From the NCBI RefSeq assembly GCF_013204855.1, contig NZ_JABMKZ010000004.1, positions 186,001 through 250,000 of the forward strand: DNA of 64,000 nucleotides, read 5' to 3'. The position numbers and the translations under genes were made by a program. The first letter of the stretch is position 1; each line of letters opens with the position of its first letter. Of the stretch, positions 1 through 10,000 are shown piece by piece. The notes under the pieces were generated by a model. The model was not told the origin of the DNA. It saw nothing but the letters and a program-made list of their open reading frames with translations, and searched no databases. Origin of the DNA: Paenibacillus alba. GTDB lineage: Bacteria > Bacillota > Bacilli > Paenibacillales > NBRC-103111.

Positions 1-917
1 TCGTTGTGAACGGGCAATTGAAATCAACGCCAGTCATTACTCTGGGCTCTCCTTTTTATTACATGCCTAAGAGCGAAGGCGGACTATTGGGGCTAGCGCT
101 CGATCCCGATTTTGCTACCAATCATTACATGTATATTTACCATTCCTACAAAACCTCCGACAATAAAGTCGCTAATCGGGTCGTTCGCCTTATAGAAAAT
201 AACAACACAGCTACACTTGACAAGGTTCTTATGACTGATCTTCCAGGTGCGGTCTACCATAACGGCGGCCGTTTGAAAATTGGCCCTGACAAGAAACTGT
301 ATTTCAGTGACGGCAACTACGGTAACAAAGACGATACATTAACTTTCCTTGGAGGAAAAACGTTCCGCTTAAATTTGGATGGAACGATTCCAAGCGACAA
401 TCCGTTTGGTGCCTCATCTCCGATCTATAGCAGAGGTCACCGGAATCCTCAAGGATTAGCCTGGCAGCCTGGCACGAACCGTCTATTTGAGTCAGAGCAT
501 GGCGAGGCCTCCCATGATGAGATCAACTTCATTGAACCTGGCAACAATTATGGTTGGCCCAAATATGAGGGCGATGATCAGAATCACGCAGGCATTACAC
601 CACCGCTTATTTATGCCAATGGCACAACCTGGGCGCCCTCTGGCATCACGTTTGTAACCAAAGGGCCATGGGCGGGGAATCTGCTTGTCGCCAATTTAAA
701 AGGCAAACAGATCATTCGCATGGTGATTGGACAGCAGAACGGCAAGCCGACGATCGACAGCAATAATCTCAATTATTTGTATGTAAATAAATACGGCCGC
801 ATCCGTGATATTGTCGAAGCGCCGGACGGTTCGCTTTATTTCGTTACCAGCAACAATGGCGATAAAAACGGTGACGGCACGCCGGATAAACTGATTCGAT
901 TGGCTCCAAACTTCTAA
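1..917 (+). CDS. PQQ-dependent sugar dehydrogenase (glucose/sorbosone dehydrogenase family), 5' end outside window
   Basis: Partial gene: the frame is open to the left edge, so the GTG at position 6 is probably internal and the N-terminus (with any signal peptide) lies upstream. The visible 303 residues carry the blocks of the six-bladed beta-propeller of soluble PQQ aldose dehydrogenases: GGLLGLALDPDF, HNGGRLKIGPDKKLYF, YSRGHRNPQGLAW, then SEHG followed by DEINFI and GNNYGWP, and IRDIVEAPDGSLYFVT near the C-terminus. Family members oxidise aldose sugars outside the membrane with PQQ as cofactor. No PQQ synthesis genes are visible in the window. It is followed directly by a strong terminator, so it is probably the last gene of its transcript. 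The family call is firm; the substrate is unknown. Confidence 0.9.
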   Translation, partial: VVNGQLKSTPVITLGSPFYYMPKSEGGLLGLALDPDFATNHYMYIYHSYKTSDNKVANRVVRLIENNNTATLDKVLMTDLPGAVYHNGGRLKIGPDKKLYFSDGNYGNKDDTLTFLGGKTFRLNLDGTIPSDNPFGASSPIYSRGHRNPQGLAWQPGTNRLFESEHGEASHDEINFIEPGNNYGWPKYEGDDQNHAGITPPLIYANGTTWAPSGITFVTKGPWAGNLLVANLKGKQIIRMVIGQQNGKPTIDSNNLNYLYVNKYGRIRDIVEAPDGSLYFVTSNNGDKNGDGTPDKLIRLAPNF

Positions 918-921
918 CCAA

Positions 922-989
922 GAGCGCCTCCTTGATGGTATTGGGTTTCTAACCCATGCACAAACCATCATACCGAGGCGCTCCTTTTT
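922..989 (+). terminator. Rho-independent terminator after sugar dehydrogenase
   Basis: A GAGCGCCTC arm (922-930) pairs with GAGGCGCTC (975-983) and is followed by a run of five T. A second, inner pairing exists between TGATGGT and ACCATCA. It lies five bases after the stop codon. Confidence 0.85.
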
Positions 990-1084
990 CGGTTGAAGAA
1001 AATTTTTATAATTTCAGAGTAAATGAAACACAAATGGAGGATATTAAGTCCAGAGGAAATTACATGTAAAAGGCGAGATGAGAG

Positions 1085-2428
1085 ATGAACACCTCGACAA
1101 GGGAAGCAAAACTAGCCTATATTGATCAAGTTTTTGAGCATAGTTCTGATTTTATAAATAAGGAAGCCTATATTTATCAAGCCCAGATCCAAGTATGCTA
1201 TCTCGGGACACTCGTTCATTATGAAGATACTTATGACACATTAGTAGCCAGGTTGGCACATTTGGATGTTAAGGATAACCTGATCGATCAGATCGCCTTA
1301 TCCCCTTCAACAAGGGTGAATGTCCCCTTAACCGAGCTCGTGAATTCCATCTTACAAGGCATGCTGATTATTTTCCCCCAAGAAGGTTACGAAAACATTG
1401 TGATGGAGCCCTCTTCGATCAACAGCAGTCGAAGTATTGTGGAAGCTCAAACGGAAAATCCGATTCAGACATCATTAGATGCCTTTACGGAAGACATGTA
1501 TGCCAATATAAGTCTCATTCGCAGAAAAATGAGGGTCAAAGATTTATACGTCCAGACTTACACTCTTGGGGCACAACTCCCTCGTGAAGTGGCTATCCTC
1601 TATGTGGAAGGGCAAGCCGATCCGAAAGTCGTTCAACTCATCCAAAACTGTTTGAATGAAAACGCCAGCATGGATATTTCCGATGTGCAAGGACTGATGA
1701 AAGCTCTTAAACAGCCTAGTTACAGTATTGTTCCTACTTATCTAACTTCTGAGCTTCCTTCCACAACCAAACACAATTTGATGGACGGCCGCGTGGTCAT
1801 CTTCTTGGATCATTTTCCATTCTCACTTTCATTTCCCTCGATTATATCGGACTTTTGGGATGTAAAAACGGACAAAGATCAACCCACCTTGTATATGTAT
1901 TTATACAGGATTGTTCGTATCTTGAGTTTAATCATCGCTATTACGATGCCAGGTTTATATGTGGTTCTCAATTCTGTCAACCCTGAACTTTTGCGTATCC
2001 AGTTGGCTGTATCGATCACAAACTCAAGAGAAGGCGTTCCCTATCCTGTTCTTGTTGAATTGTTGATGATGCTGTTCATCATTGAAATGGTCATCGAAGC
2101 GAGTATTCGTCTTCCCAAAAGTATCGGCCCTACCATTACGATGGTCGGAGGTATTATTCTGGGACAAGCTGTCGTTCAAGCCAGGTTAGTCAGTTACTTT
2201 CTTATTATTGTCGTAGCCGGCTCGACGATAGCGCATTTTACGATGGGCACGTATATGAACACAGTCTCCATTCGGCTGTACAAATATGTCGTAATCTTGT
2301 TTTGTGCTTTGTATGGCATCCTGGGTCTTATGTCGTCCATCGCCTTATTTTGTTTTTACCTTGGTACGATTACAACGTTTGAGGTGCCTTACTTGAGTCT
2401 CTCCACTAGAAGAGGGAAATCCAAATGA
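1085..2428 (+). CDS. Spore germination protein, GerA family A subunit (GerKA-like)
   Basis: A subunit of a Ger-type germinant receptor in the inner membrane of the spore. The 447 residues consist of a soluble N-terminal half (about 1-270) and a membrane half. The membrane half carries the family block REGVPYPVLVELL, then EASIRLPKSIGPTITMVGG and ILGQAVVQA (about 310-370). The order A-B-C and the 4-bp ATGA overlap with the next gene match gerA/gerK operons. It is shorter than the usual roughly 480-500 residues: after the VPYLS motif the chain ends in a short basic tail (STRRGKSK), so the cytoplasmic tail typical of the family is missing. The germinant cannot be predicted. I saw no clear forespore promoter in the 95 bp upstream. 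Confidence 0.92.
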   Translation: MNTSTREAKLAYIDQVFEHSSDFINKEAYIYQAQIQVCYLGTLVHYEDTYDTLVARLAHLDVKDNLIDQIALSPSTRVNVPLTELVNSILQGMLIIFPQEGYENIVMEPSSINSSRSIVEAQTENPIQTSLDAFTEDMYANISLIRRKMRVKDLYVQTYTLGAQLPREVAILYVEGQADPKVVQLIQNCLNENASMDISDVQGLMKALKQPSYSIVPTYLTSELPSTTKHNLMDGRVVIFLDHFPFSLSFPSIISDFWDVKTDKDQPTLYMYLYRIVRILSLIIAITMPGLYVVLNSVNPELLRIQLAVSITNSREGVPYPVLVELLMMLFIIEMVIEASIRLPKSIGPTITMVGGIILGQAVVQARLVSYFLIIVVAGSTIAHFTMGTYMNTVSIRLYKYVVILFCALYGILGLMSSIALFCFYLGTITTFEVPYLSLSTRRGKSK

Positions 2429-3486
2429 GCAATAGAGCCCTATTAACGATGTTTGTAATCGCTCACCTCTCGTTGTATTTTTATATTTATCCTGTCAAAA
2501 TGATTGAAGCAACGTCCACTGGACATTGGGAGCCTATTCTTGTTGGTTTTCTTATTGAATTGTGTTGTGTATGGGTATATGTGAAAGGACTCTCTGCTTT
2601 TCCGGGCAAGGATATTGTGGATATCTGTAAAATGGTAGCAGGGAATTGGATCGCGCGCCTTCTGCTTATTCCTTTGCTGGCCTTTTTATTTTTGAATTCC
2701 AACATTACCCACAGCTATGAGATGGAATCAATCAGTATCCTTTTACTGCCTAATACCCCAACGTATTTCATTGTATTACTCTATGTCATTCCCCTTTACA
2801 TTGCATGGAAAGGCTACGAAGCAATATCAAGGGGAGGGATCTTGTTGTTCATCTGTGTGCTTCCTTTGATTATATTCTCATTGATAAGCTCGATGAGTAA
2901 TTTCGATTTCGATAACATCTTTCCCCTCTATGATACTCGGTCGAATTTCTTCAAGAGGCCGATGTTTTATTCTGCTTTTTTTGTGCATGCCGCTTTCTTA
3001 TTCTTAGGCATGGTTAAGATGCGGCACAAATTGCCGATGCGTCAAGTCACTCCTATTATAGGAATCCTTTTTATGTTTGCCCTATTCTCTGTTTATGTGC
3101 CTATGCTCATTTTCGGACAGGAATCGATTATCTATTTTCGCTATCCGAATGTGTTGACATCAGATACGGTTGACAGTGAGTGGGTTGTATTCGATTGGCT
3201 CCCTACTTTCTTCGTTATTGCGATGATCGCGATCGCGATGATAGAAGCGGCAGTGACTTTCTGGATGATGGCAACGCTGATCGAAAAGCTATTTTTAAGA
3301 AAAAAACGGGGGATAGCTGTCCTCATCGTTGGCATATTATCTTATATCTTCAGCTGTTATTTGGATAATATTGACACATTGGAGAAATTTACTATCGTGA
3401 GTACCCTCCTCTGCTTCTACAGCATTATTGGTATACCGCTTGCCGTCATTCTCATGAGTCTGAGGTATAGGAGGAATCCTGCTTGA
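2425..3486 (+). CDS. Spore germination protein, GerB family transporter-like subunit (GerKB-like)
   Basis: B subunit of the germinant receptor, a member of the amino-acid/polyamine transporter-like spore permeases. The 353 residues are hydrophobic throughout, with about ten membrane helices (for example 5-25, 35-55, 78-95, 108-126, 139-156, 183-200, 213-230, 260-285, 297-313, 328-346). The length is normal for the family (about 360). In homologues this subunit binds the germinant within the membrane. The ATG overlaps the stop of the A subunit (ATGA), which points to translational coupling, and its own stop overlaps the TTG start of the C subunit. Confidence 0.92.
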   Translation: MSNRALLTMFVIAHLSLYFYIYPVKMIEATSTGHWEPILVGFLIELCCVWVYVKGLSAFPGKDIVDICKMVAGNWIARLLLIPLLAFLFLNSNITHSYEMESISILLLPNTPTYFIVLLYVIPLYIAWKGYEAISRGGILLFICVLPLIIFSLISSMSNFDFDNIFPLYDTRSNFFKRPMFYSAFFVHAAFLFLGMVKMRHKLPMRQVTPIIGILFMFALFSVYVPMLIFGQESIIYFRYPNVLTSDTVDSEWVVFDWLPTFFVIAMIAIAMIEAAVTFWMMATLIEKLFLRKKRGIAVLIVGILSYIFSCYLDNIDTLEKFTIVSTLLCFYSIIGIPLAVILMSLRYRRNPA

Positions 3487-4568
3487 TCCGTCGCTCATTC
3501 CTATCGATTATGCTTCTGCTGTGCACCTTAAGCGCGCTCCTTACAGGTTGTTGGGACACGAAAGATATTAATAAGCGACTCATGCCCGTTGTTATGGGAA
3601 TATGCAAGGAGAAAAATCAGGAATACCAAATTATCTTGCAAATCCCTAGTCCTCAAAAGCAAGGCTCTCAATATATGGAGAGCAGTTCCGCGACAATCAC
3701 CAATGCGATTGACAACATTCGAACCAAATCAGAAAAAAGCATCGACCTTCTACATATCCGACTGTTTCTTGTCTGTGAGAAAACGGCAAGAGAAGATCTT
3801 GGCGATATCATCGATTACGCGGTACAGGCAAACGATATTTCGATTAAAGGGCTGCTGGCGATTGTTAGAGGGAACTTCAATGAAGTTATCCATCATCAAA
3901 TAAATGCGAATCCAGAGCTTTCTTCTTATGATTTCTTCAGTGAACAGGCTGGCTGGACACCCGAAACGACGATCACACGCTTATGGGAAGCATACCGGGA
4001 TATTAAGTCATACACGCAAGACATGTCGATTCCGATTCTCACCAAAGGAACGGATACGCTGTATCAGTTTGAAGGATCCGCCATCGTCCGTGTAAATAAA
4101 ATGGTAGGTGAAATTTCTTCTGATGAAGTATTGATTTACAATGTATTCCAGGAAAAGTATACCGGAGGCACCATTGAGGTTGCCGACCAAAGCAGTGTTA
4201 AGATCAAAAAAGCAACTATTAAACACTCCGTTAAATGGACGGCATCAGGACCTGAATTAAAGAGCCGTATTCTGTTGAAAGTGGAGATTTTAGAGAATAA
4301 AAATGAAGAATCCGAAGAACAGATTGCATCGAAGCTCAAAGAAATCATTGAGAAAAGAGCCGATAAATTACTAGCTGAGCTTAAAAATGATCGGGCGGAT
4401 GCCCTTGGCATCGGGCAGCTCTTTCGAAGAAAGATGAACGAGGAACAAATTAAAAATTGGAAACAACATTGGTATTTGAATATGGAGCATGACATTACCG
4501 CAGAAGTTACTATACTTAATAGTATTTATTTAAAGTCTCCGAATAAAATCAAGAAACCAGTGTCTTAA
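3483..4568 (+). CDS. Spore germination lipoprotein, Ger(x)C family (GerKC-like)
   Basis: C subunit of the germinant receptor. The 361-residue protein begins with a lipoprotein signal (hydrophobic stretch, then LLTGC lipobox at about residues 19-23), followed by WDTKDINKR, the start of the mature Ger(x)C domain. The C-terminal third is charged and helical, as in other members. The start is TTG at 3483, supported by AGGAGG about ten bases upstream and by overlap with the stop of the B subunit. A terminator follows, so the receptor operon is a closed A-B-C unit. It is expected to be exported and lipid-anchored on the outer face of the spore inner membrane. Confidence 0.92.
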   Translation: MIRRSFLSIMLLLCTLSALLTGCWDTKDINKRLMPVVMGICKEKNQEYQIILQIPSPQKQGSQYMESSSATITNAIDNIRTKSEKSIDLLHIRLFLVCEKTAREDLGDIIDYAVQANDISIKGLLAIVRGNFNEVIHHQINANPELSSYDFFSEQAGWTPETTITRLWEAYRDIKSYTQDMSIPILTKGTDTLYQFEGSAIVRVNKMVGEISSDEVLIYNVFQEKYTGGTIEVADQSSVKIKKATIKHSVKWTASGPELKSRILLKVEILENKNEESEEQIASKLKEIIEKRADKLLAELKNDRADALGIGQLFRRKMNEEQIKNWKQHWYLNMEHDITAEVTILNSIYLKSPNKIKKPVS

Positions 4569-4574
4569 AAGTTC

Positions 4575-4621
4575 AATAAACAAGCTGGCGCCGTGACTCT
4601 AACGGTTTCAGCTTGTTTATT
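4575..4621. terminator. Bidirectional terminator between germination operon and LysR gene
   Basis: A 13-bp perfect inverted repeat, AATAAACAAGCTG (4575-4587) and CAGCTTGTTTATT (4609-4621), sits between two convergent genes. The A/T-rich outer ends give U-rich tails on both strands. Confidence 0.75.
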
Positions 4622-4627
4622 GTTGAA

Positions 4628-5515
4628 TCAACTTGTTTGTTCCGAGATCGCCTCAAAATATTCTAAAACGACCTCGCGGAACTCCTGAGCAGCCCGCGAA
4701 ATGTACCGGCTTTTGTGCCGCAATAAAGCAATCTCTCTTACCAATTCTTGTTCTTCAACTTGGAGATAATGGATCTGTTCCCGCGCATTCATTGCCGTGC
4801 TAGGTATGAAGGCAATGCCAATTCCGGCTTCCACGAGAGCGCTTAGCCGGGTTGGCTCATTTCCCTCATACACATATTTAGGTACAAATCCTGCCGAGCT
4901 GCAGACAGAGTCTACTAAGTCGCGAGTCGTATAACCTCTTTTTACACCGACAAATCTTTCGTCCTTAAGTTCTGTTAAGGATACGCTGCTTCGGTCTGCC
5001 AGCTGATGCCCCAATGGAACAGCTACAAGGATGGGGTCGATGAACACAGTTTGACATTCAATATCATCCCCATGTAGAGGGGGCGAGGACAAGCAGTAGT
5101 CAACCTCTCCCCGGTGAAGAAGCGTCACCATTTCCTGTGTGGTCAGCATTTGCACATGAAACTGGATTTGGGGATGCTTTTTCTGAAATTCTCGAAGAAT
5201 ATTGGGCAGCGTACTTGCATTGGTCACTGCCAATTCAATTGTGCCATGTTCTGGGCTGGATAGATCGCTAAGCTCCTGCTTTCCCTGTTCCAATTCAAAC
5301 AAAGCCCTTTCTGCACGATGGAGGAATCGGCTTCCGAACGCATTCAAGCGCAGCTTCCTCCCTGTTCGATCAAATAGTGGAACCCCTAGATCCTCTTCGA
5401 GGCGTTGAATCGTTTTACTAAGCGACGATTGAGTAACGTGCAGACTTCGCGCCGCTTCGGTCACATGCTCCAATCGAGCTACCGCGAGAAAATATTGCAA
5501 TTGAAGAAGCTCCAA
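4628..5515 (-). CDS. LysR family transcriptional regulator
   Basis: A 295-residue LysR-type regulator: an N-terminal winged helix-turn-helix (LQLQYFLAVARLEHVTEAAR, then LHVTQSSLSKTIQRLEEDLG) and a C-terminal two-lobed inducer-binding domain (about 90-290). I chose the TTG start at 5515 because a perfect AAAGGAGGG (5530-5522) lies six bases before it; the ATG at 5533 would lie upstream of this ribosome binding site. It is divergent from the MFS exporter at 5629, and a dyad of the LysR type lies between them, so it most likely controls that exporter and itself. The inducer is unknown. Confidence 0.88.
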   Translation of the reverse strand: MELLQLQYFLAVARLEHVTEAARSLHVTQSSLSKTIQRLEEDLGVPLFDRTGRKLRLNAFGSRFLHRAERALFELEQGKQELSDLSSPEHGTIELAVTNASTLPNILREFQKKHPQIQFHVQMLTTQEMVTLLHRGEVDYCLSSPPLHGDDIECQTVFIDPILVAVPLGHQLADRSSVSLTELKDERFVGVKRGYTTRDLVDSVCSSAGFVPKYVYEGNEPTRLSALVEAGIGIAFIPSTAMNAREQIHYLQVEEQELVREIALLRHKSRYISRAAQEFREVVLEYFEAISEQTS

Positions 5516-5577
5516 TTCGTACCCTCCTTTCATTCCCTCAAGTCAATGAGATCATAACATAAAATGCGTTGGAGTAA

Positions 5578-5600
5578 ATATCGGATTTCCATTACGATAT
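5578..5600. promoter_or_regulatory. Inverted repeat between LysR gene and MFS gene, probable LysR operator
   Basis: ATATCG (5578-5583) and CGATAT (5595-5600) are separated by 11 bases, fitting the T-N11-A layout of LysR-type boxes. The dyad lies about 30 bp before the MFS start and 60 bp before the LysR start. Assignment rests on position and symmetry only. Confidence 0.5.
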
Positions 5601-5628
5601 CATTAATACACTTAGGGGGAAAGCAAAA

Positions 5629-7020
5629 ATGAATACTCGCAATAGGTGGTTGATGATTTCGGTTGGACTGGGGATGCTCTTGAACCCCTTAAATTCTTCG
5701 ATGGTTTCTGTGGCTATTCCAAGACTGCAAAATGCGTTCCATCTTGACTTTACAGTTGTTTCATGGATTATTTTTTCCTTCTATATTGCAAGTGCTATCT
5801 CTAATCCTGTCATGGGAAAAGCCAGCGATTTATTCGGACGCAAGAAGATCTTTCTTATCGGGCTTGTAGTAGCCTTCGTTTCATCCATATTAGCTCCGCT
5901 ATCACCAAACTTTGGTTGGCTCATTGTGTTCCGCATTGTGCAATCTATTGGGACCAGCATGATGCTTTCAGTTGGAATGGCGATTATTCGCATTCATATT
6001 ACGGAGAAACAAGCGACTGCGCTATCCGTTCTGACCATCTTCCAATCGGGTGCGGCAGCCATTGGCCCCTTTATTGGCGGGATTTTGATTCATTGGTGGG
6101 ACTGGTCCGCTATCTTTTTCGTCAATATTCCGTTCGTGGTCGTAAGCTTTCTACTCTGTTGGAGGACTATTCCTAAGGACGAAACGCCATCATCCGTTGC
6201 ACGCGGCATGTCCTTTCGCCAATGGTTGGCTCTGATTGATGCGTCAGGAATCATTCTCTTCACCGTGGGACTCATTGCCCTGCTTGTTGGACTGCTTTCG
6301 GTAAAATCATCTGGGAGTATCTCATTCATGAATGTTATTGTCGGGCTAATAGGCCTCGTTGCCTTGGGGGCTTTCGTACGTCATGAATTGCAAACAAAGT
6401 CACCCTTCATTCCTTTGCGGACATTCGCCAAATATCCAGCTTTAACTTGGGTTAATGTCCAATTTATGGTCGTGAACGCACTTTTTTACGCGCTCTTTTT
6501 CGGGATTCCGTCCTACTTGCAAACAGTACGTCATGTCAGTGAATTCCATACCGGCATTCTGATGTTAAGCTTAGGCTTGTGCTCGCTCATTGCTTCTCCG
6601 CTAGCAGGACGATGGATCGATAAATCAGGACCTAGGCCGGCATTGCTCGTGTCCGCAATCCTGATGACACTCGGGTCCGTGTGGATCGTAACATGGAATC
6701 AAACTTCGCCGGTTATCAGCGTATGTTTGGCATTAGCTGCCTTCGGTATCAGCAATGGGTTGAACAGTGTCGGCATGCAGGCGGCCTTGTTCAAAAGCTC
6801 TCCCAAAGAAATAATCGGTGTAGCGTCCGGTTTATTTAGCACCTCAAGAAACCTGGGAGCCATTCTCTCTTCATTGCTCATAAGCATCGTAATGGGAGGT
6901 ACGTTCAGCTTCGCGGGATTTCGAGAACTTGGAATTATCCTCACGATCATTGCCTTATCCTTGGTACTTATGAGTTGGAGGCGCCGGGAGTCAGAGGAAT
7001 TGCAAGAAACAGCCGTTTAG
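5629..7020 (+). CDS. MFS transporter, DHA2-like drug:proton antiporter
   Basis: A 463-residue integral membrane protein with about 13-14 helices. It shows the MFS motif A between helices 2 and 3 (GKASDLFGRKKIF), motif C-like residues in helix 5 (GAAAIGPFIGGILI), and WSAIFFVNIPF, a common mark of the DHA2 (14-helix) family. Such proteins export toxic organic compounds at the expense of the proton gradient. The ribosome binding site is AGGGGGAAA, eight bases before the ATG. The divergent LysR gene and the dyad between the two suggest inducible expression. No substrate can be inferred. Confidence 0.88.
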   Translation: MNTRNRWLMISVGLGMLLNPLNSSMVSVAIPRLQNAFHLDFTVVSWIIFSFYIASAISNPVMGKASDLFGRKKIFLIGLVVAFVSSILAPLSPNFGWLIVFRIVQSIGTSMMLSVGMAIIRIHITEKQATALSVLTIFQSGAAAIGPFIGGILIHWWDWSAIFFVNIPFVVVSFLLCWRTIPKDETPSSVARGMSFRQWLALIDASGIILFTVGLIALLVGLLSVKSSGSISFMNVIVGLIGLVALGAFVRHELQTKSPFIPLRTFAKYPALTWVNVQFMVVNALFYALFFGIPSYLQTVRHVSEFHTGILMLSLGLCSLIASPLAGRWIDKSGPRPALLVSAILMTLGSVWIVTWNQTSPVISVCLALAAFGISNGLNSVGMQAALFKSSPKEIIGVASGLFSTSRNLGAILSSLLISIVMGGTFSFAGFRELGIILTIIALSLVLMSWRRRESEELQETAV

Positions 7021-7027
7021 GCGGTCA

Positions 7028-10000
7028 TCATTTCGTTAGTAATTTCTTCTCTTTTGTGCTCAGTGAAATGCCTTTTTTGGTTATGGAAACTTTCCTATCG
7101 TCCTTCAATGATTTCCAGGCAATATCAAATTGGACTGTGTTCATACTAAAAATAGGTATAATCTCACTATCCCCATAGCCATCAGGCAATTCAACCAAAT
7201 AATCTGTATTTGCTTTGGTTTTCAAAACGTCCATAATTTGTTGCTCATCTTTGCTTAACACTCGACCCTGCTTAGGCGCAGGGACTTGTGACGCTCCGGA
7301 ATTCTGGTGAGTACTTCCTTTCTTTACCGCTTTTGTTGTCTTGGATTGTGATGATTTTGCTGATTTTGGTGTCGCCAAGTTAGTGTACTTTAAAGAACTG
7401 TCTAGGTTGATCTTATACTCATATTTCTTATGTAAAATGTCGATAATCGATTTCACTCGGATATCATTTGGTTGTTTACTAGTCAAATTGCTTATTTGGT
7501 GTGCAAGCTCAGATTCAACCCAAATCTGGTCTTGTACTCCTGTTTCTCGGAATAACTTGTCAATGTTCGTGGCCAATAAGTTGTCGATGACACCTTCTTC
7601 GTTTTTGGAAGGAGCATATTGCGTAACAAGTCCCCCAGGATCTGCAAGAACAACTTGACCTTGCTCATCAATAAGAAATTGCAAGTCAGAAATGCGAATC
7701 TCTGCCGCTATCATTCTATTTTCCATCTCAATAATTTGGTGGATGCTTGAAGCATTCAGGTATTTGGGGATTTTAAAATGTTCCGTATCCTTGACCTTAA
7801 CAAAATCCTTGGAATGCTCGGCATAACGCTTCATAATAACTGCCGGAAGGTCACCGTGTACGGTAATTCCGATAATTTCAACCATAGGCAATTTAGGATC
7901 AATTCGCTTGATATCATGGAGTATGCTGAGCTCGCCACAAAGCATTTTGAAGCTATCATCGCGATTCATAATCCCCATGACCATGTCATCGTGGTCGATT
8001 AAACCAAATACACTCTTCTGCTTGCCGCTGGCTATTGGGTCTTTAGAAATGGCTGCATCTTTAAATTCATCAAGAAAAGGAAAGTTTTTCGTGTGCAGTC
8101 GGATCAGATTATAGCTGGCAAGCAAGTTGTTATTCGTTTTGTCCATCATGAGTTTAGCGATCGCTTCATCATATTTAAATACATTCACAAGGATGGACAA
8201 AGGATCCTCTATAAGAGAAAATACAACCTCAGGGTCTTCTCTATCTACAGAAAGCAACCGCCTCGTTTCATAGTCGATGGTACCAAGCTGAGAATTTACT
8301 TTATCCTCAAGAAGCAGCGTTTTCAAATGTACTTTATGTTCCGATTCGACCGCCAAATCCATAAGCCTGTAGATTTCCTTATTAAGTCTATCCCTATACT
8401 CTTTCATTAAGGCGGTCTCTTCGAATTCTGGCTTCTCTGCTCTAAATTCAGCGATTTGATCTCTGTTTTTTATAACAAGACTGAGGTCTTGCTCCTCCAG
8501 CAGCGCTTGCAGCTGCTTGTTTTTGCGTTCAAGGGTCTGATCTCTCTTCTCATCTTCCCAGTTAAAGGTAGGCTCTTTGGTATTGCTTCGGCGCGTCCTT
8601 TTCCAAAATTCGGCTTCTGCCGCTGGATCTTTTGCTACCATGGGTTTATCCCAGGAGGTCAAAAGATGGTTGAGCACCCCAACTTCGCTTTCTTTCATGC
8701 CTTCTTTCGATTCCGCGGTAAAAACACCCAACATCTCTTCTTTCCAGTTTTGTTCATATTCCTCATTCATTACTTGAAAAGCTGCCTCTAATAAAGAGTG
8801 AACTTTTCCCTGAATCTCGTCTTTACTTACCGCATTGACCATGTCCATCAATGGATTCTCCGCATCCGGCAAGTGTGTACAGTCGAGAAGTATTTTAGCG
8901 ATGTCATTGTGCTTAAGTCCTGTATACGTCTCAAGATTCTCAATAACTTTCATGCCGCCCAGTTTTTCGCTCTTATGATTTCTCCATAGGATGTTATCAA
9001 TCCAAATTTTCTTCTCAGCCAGCCCTGGCGGTGCATCAAGAATAACGCGTTTGAGATTTGGCAAGGTGCCAATGAGATTTTCCCATCTCGCTGCTTGATC
9101 ATTACCTTCTTCCTCCATGAAAATAACCTTCATGCCCACCAGTGCCGGGCCTTCCAGAATCCCGCTGCGCATCCCCACACTCACGACATCGTATTGTCCC
9201 GAATGAGCCAAATAATGAAGCATGCGAATCTGTCCTTTACGTCCTTCATTCTGGTAAGGAAACTCCGGATGATTCCAGAACTCGGTTAAATCCGGTACCG
9301 TTGTCACGCCCATTTTATCCCCGATATTTACCGGTGTTCTTCCTGATTTCGTAACATCCTTAATAAGCTTTTGCTGACTCCCTTCACTTGTATAGTGATG
9401 TGCATGAGGGTGTGTAAGCTCGCCTTGTTTCATCCATAACAGGGCATAGGCTCCTGGGGGCATTTGCATCTTATCTTCCAGCCATTTTTGGAGTTCAGCC
9501 TCTTTCTCAATGTCAGCTTTACCCAGCCATTTGTCTTTAATCGTGGCATAAGAACCTTTGGTGTCCTTGTCAAAGCTATCCTTAATTAATTTCGTTTCTG
9601 ACGTAATCTCCATCGGAGCAAACTTTCGTTCTTTATTTTCTTCTTCTGTTGAAGTTTCAAATTCCGCAGCCCTTGTGCTTATCCAATTTTTTTTGTTGCC
9701 AATGAAACCCTCATTATATTCTTTCTTGGCGTTAGGTACATGCAGAATGTAGACATTCTGTTTCCCGCCGATCACCCCTTGATAGAAGCCTTCCATCATT
9801 TTAGCCGTTCCGTAGTGCGCGAAATCCGAAAGAATGACGACGCTCATGTCTGGACGAATAGCCAACGCGCCAGCGACGCCATACATGTCTCCCCGCATAT
9901 GTGCCCCTTGGACGATCAGCGCACGTTGTTTCGTTAAAGAAATATTACTATTATCGTCGGGTGGTAGGGGCAATCTGAAAGCATCCTTCGTCTTCTCTAT

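Noticed and set aside
990..1084. Forespore sigma-G promoter sought before the germination operon.
   Set aside because: No pair of -35/-10 elements with acceptable spacing could be found by eye.
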